From positions 1 through 10,699 of the forward strand of contig CAYSWH010000045.1 of the NCBI GenBank assembly GCA_964434775.1: 10,699 bases of DNA, given 5' to 3'. The position numbers and the translations under genes are program-made. The notes under the pieces were generated by a model. The model ran no database searches. It had not been told where the DNA came from and saw only the letters and a program-made list of their open reading frames with translations. Below are positions 1 through 9,200 of the stretch, piece after piece. Source of the DNA: CAYSWH01 sp964434775 (GTDB lineage Bacteria > Patescibacteriota > JACMRA01). The stretch's first letter is position 1. Each line of letters begins with the position of its first letter.

Positions 1-167
1 AAATGACATGGGATAAAGCAATAGGTTTACTTTTCTATTGTCAAAATCTCTAAAATAGCAGTTACCAAGTACTGATAATAATTTGATTAGAATATTTCGT
101 AGAAGAAAACTTGATTTATTTATTATAAAAAAGAAATTTTGTCTCACTTTAGATTAAAAGATGAAAG
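1..167. other. AT-rich intergenic stretch, no supportable gene
   Basis: This is the region beyond the terminator. No coding region, RNA gene or clear promoter can be supported. A plus-strand frame is open from the left edge to TAA at 51-53 and could be the last codons of a convergent gene, but 17 codons prove nothing. A minus-strand TTGACA (39-44) lacks a convincing -10 box at standard spacing. Confidence 0.6.
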
Positions 168-191
168 TAAAAACCCCTCCAATTGGAGGGG
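168..191 (-). terminator. Rho-independent terminator of the giant gene
   Basis: A perfect 7-bp GC-rich stem with a four-base loop (CCCCTCC-AATT-GGAGGGG, 174-191) is followed in the minus-strand transcript by UUUUU, then ACUUUC. It begins 35 bases after the stop codon. On the plus strand the stem is followed by GAAAAG, with no U-tract, so it acts only for the minus-strand gene. Confidence 0.88.
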
Positions 192-226
192 AAAAGTCAA
201 AGGAATATTATAATGAACAAACCTAA

Positions 227-3200
227 CTAGTCTTTCTTTCTAATATTTTTTCCTTGTTTTTTTGAGTTTGATTCTTCCTTTTCTGAAGACTCCACTTCAG
301 TGTTGATTTCTTCCTTGTCTGAAGCATCTTTTTCAGATTCTGATTTTGATTTTTTGGAACTAACCTCAGATTGTCTTTTTTTGTTGTCATAGTAATATAG
401 ACCAAATGCAATAGAAGATATTAACAATACCAGTGCCACTGAACCGACTGCAGTTCCACCTGTTCTCGAAAGCATTGGAATCCATTCATCCAACCCTTGA
501 GGATTACCTGTTGGATCAGTGGGTCGATTCCGAATAACTCTAAGTTCTTGCTCCTCAGGATCAAACGGATCAAGGTCGGGTGGTATTTGGGCGCAGTCCT
601 CTCTTTGCTCATTGCAAACCATCAAAGGATTATTTTCAGGATTATCAGGATCTTGAGGATCCTCCGGAAGACTTATTCTTACATAATTGGTTGCAGTAGT
701 TTGGAGAGCTGAATCCACTCTGGCTCGCATAATTATGTTTATATACTGTCCCTTTTCCATAGATCCGCCCCAGGTAGCTCCTAGATCTATCGGAGTCACT
801 GTACCCATGTCCGATGCAGTGCCTTGGCCTAAAGAATAATCAAGAGCTGTAAATTGTGAGGGAAGTTTTTCTTTCAATGTAAAGTTATTGATAGCATTAA
901 GGTTTGTTTCTTCTGCTTCAATCAAGAAGTTAAACTTAACAACACCATCACTTTCTTTACCAACATATGTTTTTTCGATTCTCACGTCCTTCTTACCTAG
1001 AGGATAACAGTCGTCTCTTTGCTCATCACATACCGTCTTAGGTTCACAATTCTTATCAGTAGGCAAACAAGCTGTTACAAAGTTAGTAGTTTCAGAAGTT
1101 ACCTCACCTACAATTCTTGCATCCACTCTTATATTCACAAAATCACCGGCGACTAATTCTCCTCTCCATCTTGCTCCGTTTTCCGTTTCACTTACCTCTC
1201 CCTTCTCTCCTTCTACCTTATAGCTTCCTTCAATAAGTTCTAACTCGGAAGGCCATGATTCGATTAACTCAAAAGAGGAAATAGATCCGTCATTTTCTTG
1301 GTCGGCAGTAACTTTGAAATTAAAGGTAAGAATATCTCCTTTTATTTCTGCCATGGATTTTTCAATAGAAATATCGTTAGGCTCAGGAGTTGTAGCACAA
1401 TCTTGTCTGGTTTGATCACAACAAGCCGGATCAGTACTATTTGTATCACAGGAAGGAGTTTGACATTCAGGGTAAGTAGGGTCTCCTTCAACACATAATT
1501 TCACATAGTTCGCAGAACCCTCTACAACTTCATCCGTAATAGCAGCATTTAGAGAAATTCTTGTGCTTTCTCCATTTTCAAGATTTCCTGTCCAAATCAT
1601 TTGATCAGTATTACTTCCCAATACAACTACACCATCCGTAACAGCAATTGAATTGAAATCAGGAATAATACCTGCAGGCCATTTTTCAGTCAAAACAAAG
1701 TCGGTTACTGTTTGAGTATTGTCATTGTCAGCAGTAATAATAAATGTATATTGTAAATCCTTACCATCATTTATTCTAGTGGCCGTCTTTTCTATTGATG
1801 CATCCTTTTTAGGTTCAATCACTGCACAATCTTGTCTGGTTTGATCACAACAAGCCGGATCAGTACTATTTGTATCACATGTAGGTACGGCACAATCAGG
1901 ATAATTTGGATCATCTTGAACACACAATCTTACATAATTAGCAGCAGTATCAGTAACTTCTAATGCAGAAGCGAGAATCGAAATTTCAGCTGTAGCACCT
2001 GGTTGTAATTGACCCTCCCATACAATCTTATCAATTGTGCTGCCATCAGAAATTCTTCCTTGAGTAACTTCTATAGTTGATAGATCAGGAATAATACCTG
2101 CAGGCCATTTTTCTTGAAGCACAAACTCTGTAACCGGCTGCTTGTTTTCACCTGAAGCTTGAATAGTGAAGTAGTAAGTTAGATCAGTGCCTTTTTGATC
2201 AACCCGCTTTTCGACCATTGCATCTTTTCTATCTAAAGAAGCACAATCTTGTCTGGTTTGATCACAACAAGCCGGATCAGTACTATTTGTATCACAAACA
2301 GGCTCTTGACAGGCAGGGAAGTTATCATCACCTTCCAAACAAAGTCGCACATAATTTGTAGCTCTGCTTAGATCTCCACTTGCTAGAGCATTGATAGTAA
2401 TAGTAGCAGACTGACCTGCACCGAGACTACCATTCCATGCAATATAATCAGGAGTGGTGCTATTGTTGTCTATACTTCCAGGATTAACCTGAATTGAGTT
2501 CATGTCAGGTGTAATGCCGGCGGGCCATTTTTCCTTCAAGGCAAAGCTGTTAACATCCTCAGTATTGTTCTGATCAGCAGTTATTCTGAAAGTGTAAGTA
2601 AGATTATTTCCATTTGCTACAAGAGATTTTTCTACACTGGCATCTTTTTTCGGTTCAACAGAGGCACAATCTTGTCTGGTTTGATCACAACAAGCCGGAT
2701 CAGTACTATTTGTATCACATATCGGGACCTGACAGTTGGGGAAACCGATATCATCATCAAGACATAATTGCACATAGTTGGTAGCAGATCCCGATAGAGT
2801 GCCGTCAATTGTTGCATTGAGTACTACTGTAGCAGTTTGCCCTGCAAATAAACTACCATTCCATACAATGTGATTTTGATCACTCTGGTCACTATTTATA
2901 CTTCCAGGATTAACCTGAATTGAGTTCATGTCAGGTGTAATGCCGGCGGGCCATTTTTCCTTCAAGGCAAAGCTGTTAACTACTCCGTCGTTATTGTCAT
3001 TTGCAATAATATTAAATACATACTGCAGGTCTTTTCCGTTTTGAGTTACTCTCTTCTCTATACGAGCTTCACTCTTACCCGGTATCGGATAACAATCTTG
3101 TCTGCTTTGGTCACAACAATTCGGATCTTCAGGTAAGTTAGGATCACAAACCGGCGGTTGACAGTTTGGATAACCCGGATCTCCTTCGATACAAAGGGCA

Positions 3201-6200
3201 GCATAATTAGTTGCCGTTCTGACCGAAGCATTTACCAAGGCTTCAATTTCCACAAGAGCTGTTTGTCCGGGTGCTAAGCTTCCGTTCCAAACAATATGGT
3301 CTTGACTTGAAGTAGCCGTATCTATACTTCCAACTGTAGTACTCAAAGTACCCATATCCGGAATTACTCCGTTTGGCCACCTTTCTTCAATAATATATGA
3401 ATTTATATCACCGTTATTATCGTTATCGGCCTTTATATGGAAGGTGAAGTAAATTTTGTTTCCTTCTTGTCTACCTTCTTTCACAATCGTTGCATCTTTT
3501 TCTTTAGACATTGGATAACAATCTTGTCTGCTTTGGTCACAACAATTCGGATCTTCAGGTAAGTTAGGATCACAAACCGGCGGTTGACAGTTTGGATAAC
3601 CCGGATCTCCTTCGATACACAAGGCTACATAATTGGTAGCATTTCTAATTGCACTACTAACCAGGGCATCAATTTCCACAAGAGCTGTTTGTCCGGGTGC
3701 TAGGCTTCCGTTCCAAACAATATGGTCTCTAGTTGATGTAGACCTATCAATACTTCCTGTATTTGCTGTCAGAGAGCTCATATCCGGAGAAACTCCGTTT
3801 GGCCATCTTTCTTCTAAGACAAAAGTAGTTATATTACCATTATTATTTTCGTTGGCCTTAATCTGAAATGTAAAGTGAATATTATTTCCTTCTTGTCTAC
3901 CTTCTTTGACGACTGTAGCCTCCTTTCTCTTTGGAATTGGATCACAATCCAACCTGTCTTTGTCACAACAATTCGGATCTTCAGGTAAGTTAGGATCACA
4001 AACCGGAGGCGGGCAATTAGGATATCCCGGATCTCCAACTACACAAAGAGCCACGTAATTCGTTGCGTTTCTTACTGAGGGATCAACGGTAGCTTCAATT
4101 TCAATTAGGGCTGTCTGCTCTCTAAAGAGAAAGCCGGTCCATACAATGTGACTACTGGTAGTAGCTTGTCTATCAATGCTACCGGGGCTTGCCCTTACCG
4201 AATTCATATCCGGAACAATACCGTTTGGCCATCTTTCTTCAAGAACAAAGTTAGTCAACGGAACTGTATTTGATTCTTTAGCTTTAATTTTAAATGTGTA
4301 ATAAAGCTTGTTTCCAACTTGTCTGCTTTCTTTTTCAACAGTAGCATCAGCAAATTCATTTGGATCATCAGTAGTACTTGCACAATCATCTCTAGTAAAA
4401 CCGTTTCCGCAACATGAAGGATCTTTTTGTGCAGTATCACAAACAGGACCTGAACAGAACGGATCACCGGGAAGACACAAGTGTACATAGTTGGTAGCTC
4501 CGTCGGCTACATTCTGGGCATTTGCACTAATCTTAACTTGAGTAGATTCTCCCGGAAGCAGACCTCCAGTCTGATTGTCACCCCAATCAATAGAAGAGTT
4601 TAACCTTCCATCAGTGTTAATACTCGAGGCAATTCCTGTAATAGTTCCTTTACCGACTACTTCTGCAGAACCAAGGTTAGGAGTTATTCCTTGAGGCCAT
4701 TTTTCTGTCAATGTAAACTGAGTCAGATTTTCTTGATTGGTTGGTTTGGCTGTAACAGTAAAGGTGTAATCAATAGTTTCTCCGTTTTGCACGGCGTCTT
4801 TTTTTACGGTAGCATCAGGACCTAACTGACTTTGACCTGAGGCCGGAGCACAATCTTGTCTCTCTTGATCACAGCACTGACCATCTCTAAAGGTCGTATC
4901 ACAAACAGGTTGCTGACAAATTCCGGAAATATAACCGCTATCTCCTTCCACACACAGCCTTACATAATTGTAAAGGGTCCCGTTCAAATTATTTGCAGTT
5001 GCATTAATAGTTATAGTCTCACTTTGGCCCGGCTGCAAACCGTTACCATTGCTTCTCCAAACTAGCACGTCACCGGTACTATCAGGAGTTACCTGACCTA
5101 ATCCCGAAGTAGTTATTGAATTTACATCAGGAACAATACCTGAAGGCCATTTCTCTCTAAGTGTAAACTCAGTAATTGGTTGACTGTTAGCCTTGGCGGA
5201 TATTGTAAAGGTATAAACCAGATTACTACCGTTTTGAGTGACATTCTTTTGGATTATTGCATCTTTCTGTCCCCCTTGGTTAGTAATACTTCCGCAATCT
5301 TCTCTGTCTTGACCGCAACATTGAGGATTCATGCTACTTGTATCACACACAGGCACCTGACAACTTGGATAGCCTGCATCACCTTCTATGCATAGATGAA
5401 CGTAATTAGTCGCACCGTTAACTGCTGTTGGAGCAATATTCGCATCAATACTAATGGTTGTATTACCTCCTGCAGGTAAGCTTCCCACCCATTTTATTTG
5501 ATATATCGTACTAGACGGATCAATATTTCCCGGTCCGCTTACTCTAATTGAACTAGCAAGAGGAGTAACTCCGGCAGGCCATTTTTCTTGCAGAACAAAC
5601 TGATTTATGTTCTCAGTATTATCGTAATCAGCACTTATCGTGAAGTTGTAAGTTACATTATTTCCGTTTTGAACTACGCTCTTATCTATTCTTGCGTCTT
5701 TTTTCTGAGGCGGATCAATATCACCCGGAACATCAGCACAGTCATCTCTGGTTTGACCGTATCCACAAGTACCATTTGGTAGAGTATTCGGGTCTTCAGG
5801 ACTATTTGGATTATTAGGAATATTAAGTCTAATGAAGTTTCTAACCGGAGTAGTGAAGGAGCTGCGTTTTTGAGCTTTAATTGTTATGTCTACCGACTGT
5901 CCGGGATTTAATTGTCCGTTACTCCAGTCGATTCTATCTCCAATGCCTATTGCCGTGCCTAAGGTTGCCGGATAAGTTGATTGGTATATCGGTTCTAGTT
6001 GACTTGGCCATTGCTCTTTTAAAGAGAAGGCTGTTATCGGAGTATTATTGTTGGTTTTTGCTGTGACTCTAATATTGAAAATATAATTACCCAAAGAGTC
6101 TTTACCTGAATAAGACTTGAATACGGTAGCATCCATTATGTCAGGCTCAACAGTTCCACAATCTTCCACATTAGGATCACAAATTGGAATTGTTACAGTA

Positions 6201-9200
6201 CTACAATTATTACCTTTCTTATTATCATCCAGTTTAACTCCATTTGAATCTTCAATTTCCGTAAATGGCACGCAAGCCATGTTTGTAATGAACGGATAGT
6301 TGACCGGATCCAGAGTTCTACTAATAGTTCCGTAGAATCTAAAGATTAGAGTTTGATCTTTTTCCAGAACGCCTTCCCAGTCAGCAGAATCCCAGTTTCT
6401 GCTTGGATTAAATAATTGTCCGGGATCGGTAGCTGTTACCCTTGAATCCCTTTCTCTGTAAATAGCCGGGTCACTATCAGTTTTTCCAACAACTCTCACA
6501 GTGTTAACACTCAGATACTCAGGGAATTCGTCAAATCTGAACCTAGTAATTTTAGCAACTTCCTGCTCCTTAATCATTACCTCGAACTTGACCACTTCAC
6601 CCTTTTGATAAGTGCCAGGCGGCGGACATTCTATAGGATTACCCCATTCATCTTCGTCAATACAAGGCTCCTCAATAATAAATTTATTTACTCTGATATC
6701 TGTTGGAGGTTCAACATAAATATCCTCGTCATCACAATCATTACTACTATCCGTATCCACAATTATTTCTCCATATGTGCTTCCCTCCGGTTCAAATCTG
6801 GGTTTATCCACACAAATTGAATTATTTAATGTAGTCGAAGTATCAATATTAGGATCAATATCCATAGTGGTTCTTACTACCAAGGTCTCATCTTGCCTAA
6901 ATACACCGTTCCAAACAATCACTTTCTCTCCACCAATTGTTCTTTCAGTAATATTTCCTTCATCACTAACAGTGCTTACAATACCATGATTCAGATGCTG
7001 GTCTCTATCACTTACAATAATCCAGTCCCTAGGACTACTTAACCTTGGATCATGAGCCTCTTTATTTAGTTCTAACGAGTAGGCAGTAGCCGGGCCACTA
7101 TTTTCAACAGTAAAGTAGTAATATACACTTTCTCCGGGCCTGTATGGAGAATCACCCTTAAGGATTACCTCGCAAGGACCAGGCTCGATTACATTTAATC
7201 CCGTATCTTCATCACATCTATAAGGATCTTGACCTCCTCTATATGCAGGATCATCATAGTATTTCTCAACTTTGGTAATGGCGGTTTTGGTTATACCCAA
7301 ATCAATTGTCGGAACTATAATTACTGTATATTCATCTTCATTATTAGTCGTGTCTCTTTCGGGGATAATGTCTCCGTCTTCAAACTGAGCATCTTTTACT
7401 TGTACCCAATTTGTAGCCGGTGTCTTTACATCTATCGGACCATTAACAGTGTCCCTGGCAGCAGTAGCATCAACCGCAAAAGTAATATGCTCCCCTTCCG
7501 ATAACTTTCCTCCTGATGGTGCGTTCCAAGTGAATGAGTCAGTATCTCCGCTGATAGATCCACCACGAGCCTGACTACTGGTTTCGTCATCAATTACTCT
7601 AATATTTCGCATATTAATAATCAATTCACGATTATCGTTAGGATCAATTGCCGGCCATCTTTCATCAATTGTAAATCCATATGCATCAGCTTCACCGTGG
7701 TTAATAACTGTAAAGTAATAAGACAAATCTTCTTCAGTGTGAACCCTGTCTTTGTTGGCTGATTTTACAATTTCTAAATCAATCTTGGGAATTATTCTTG
7801 TTGTACTTGTACTACAATTATCTTCCGGTTGTTCATCTATTACACTTACTAGCAATGATCCCGGTTTGATTTGTTTCAAATCATCAACACAGGCTTGGTT
7901 CTCCACAGGAGTCTTTTCTCTTAAATCATCGGTAGCTGTTGCCTCCATTGAAAAAGTAATGTACTCTCCGGGATTTAATTCTCCGGAAGTCCAATGAATA
8001 CCACGAGCTTCCAAATATTTTGCAGTAACGTTACCGGGTGCAGTAGCATTTGTAGCAGAAGTATCGTTGGTAATAATCTTAAAGTTTCGATAATCTTTCA
8101 TTTCCGCCGGCCATGTTTCATCAATCGTAAATTCATTAACAACTTCATCGCCGTTATTGGTAATCTTAATATAATAAATTAAACTTTCGTCAGCAATTAT
8201 TTCTGTCTTGGAAGCAGTTTTTTCTGCAGTGAGGTCGGTAGTGGGGAAATGAATAACAATGCTGTGATCATCTCGATTATTTGAATCATCGGTGTCCTCT
8301 AAAGGATAACCTTCTTGATTCCTGATTGTAGATGTATTAATTTGAACTTCGTTATAAATTGTTAGATCTCCTTCGCTTCCCGGCTCTAACACTTCTCTTG
8401 CCGTAGCATCAAAGTTGAAAGTAATTTGCTGACCGGTTCTTAGGTCTCCTTCTGCCCATCTCAAACCACTCTCCGGAGTGAATTCAGTAGTAATACTTCC
8501 AATTACTTCAGCTGTAGTTTCATTTTGATTGATTACCAAGTTTCTAAAATTCTCTAATTCCGGCGGCCAATCTTCATTAAGCACAAAACTCTTTACTCTA
8601 TTTTCTAGAGTGTCAGGGCCATTATTAGTCACGGTAATTGAATAAGTAACATCCTCTCCCGGAACAATCTCTGTCTTATTAGCTGTCTTTGTTACTCCCA
8701 GATCAGTATCCGGAACAATCACAACTGTTACCGCTGAATCTTCGTTATTACTTTCGTCAGTATCAATCATCNNNNNNNNNNNNNNNNNNNNNNNNNNNNN
8801 NNNNNNNNNNNNNNNNNNNNNNNNNNNNNNNNNNNNNNNNNNNNNNNNNNNNNNNNNNNNNNNNNNNNNNNCCGGATTTGGAGAAACTTCTTTTGTTAAG
8901 GCTAGATCTACTTTGGGAATCACAACTGTTACCGCTGAATCTTCGTTATTACTTTCGTCAGTATCAATCATCGGAGAACCGTCCGGCCCAGGATTGGGTC
9001 CTGGCTCTCTAGGTTGATCGACTACAGCTGTATTATTAATCTCAGTACCGTCTTCTTCCTTAACAGTTGCATTAAATCTAAATGTAATCTTTTGATTCTG
9101 ATTCAAAACACCATCAGCCCAAACTATTCCGGTTTCCGGCGTAAAGTCGGCAGTAATCGCTCCGGAGTCTGTAGCATTCGTGAGATTCGGATCGTCTACA

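Larger units (their letters stand above)
593..6133 (-). repeat. Type-B module array B2-B14
   Basis: Thirteen tandem modules have these approximate bounds: B2 5699-6133, B3 5264-5698, B4 4817-5263, B5 4349-4816, B6 3923-4348, B7 3497-3922, B8 3071-3496, B9 2645-3070, B10 2225-2644, B11 1805-2224, B12 1376-1804, B13 989-1375, B14 593-988. Lengths are 129-156 residues, and B6-B9 are all exactly 142. The consensus is (D/E)AxxxK, YxFxIxA, FxLxEKWPxGI, IxWxGxLxxGQ, TNYVxLCxEGD, then a Cys-rich tail ending RQDC. They resemble DUF11 in strand order but lack the NNGP turn, and I do not recognise a named family for them. B14 is atypical, with KEKLP instead of EKWP and only two cysteines, as might suit a membrane-proximal cap. 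Confidence 0.85.

Noticed and set aside
16..44. Minus-strand promoter with TTGACA at 39-44 for a gene to the left
   Set aside because: No acceptable -10 hexamer at 16-18 bases; the best candidate (TATTGC at 15) matches only three of six positions.
3..53. End of a convergent plus-strand gene (open to TAA at 51-53)
   Set aside because: Only 17 codons are visible, with no hairpin terminator after the stop on that strand; chance openness is as likely.
223..612. Short minus-strand frames at 223-411 and 421-612 as separate small genes
   Set aside because: They overlap the C-terminal coding region in another frame. The giant frame gives a coherent linker, helix and tail here, while these give low-complexity or unrelated peptides.
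1395..2719. CRISPR array, suggested by four exact direct repeats
   Set aside because: The 56-bp copies are 417-429 bases apart, the 'spacers' are themselves related coding modules, and the frame is open throughout.
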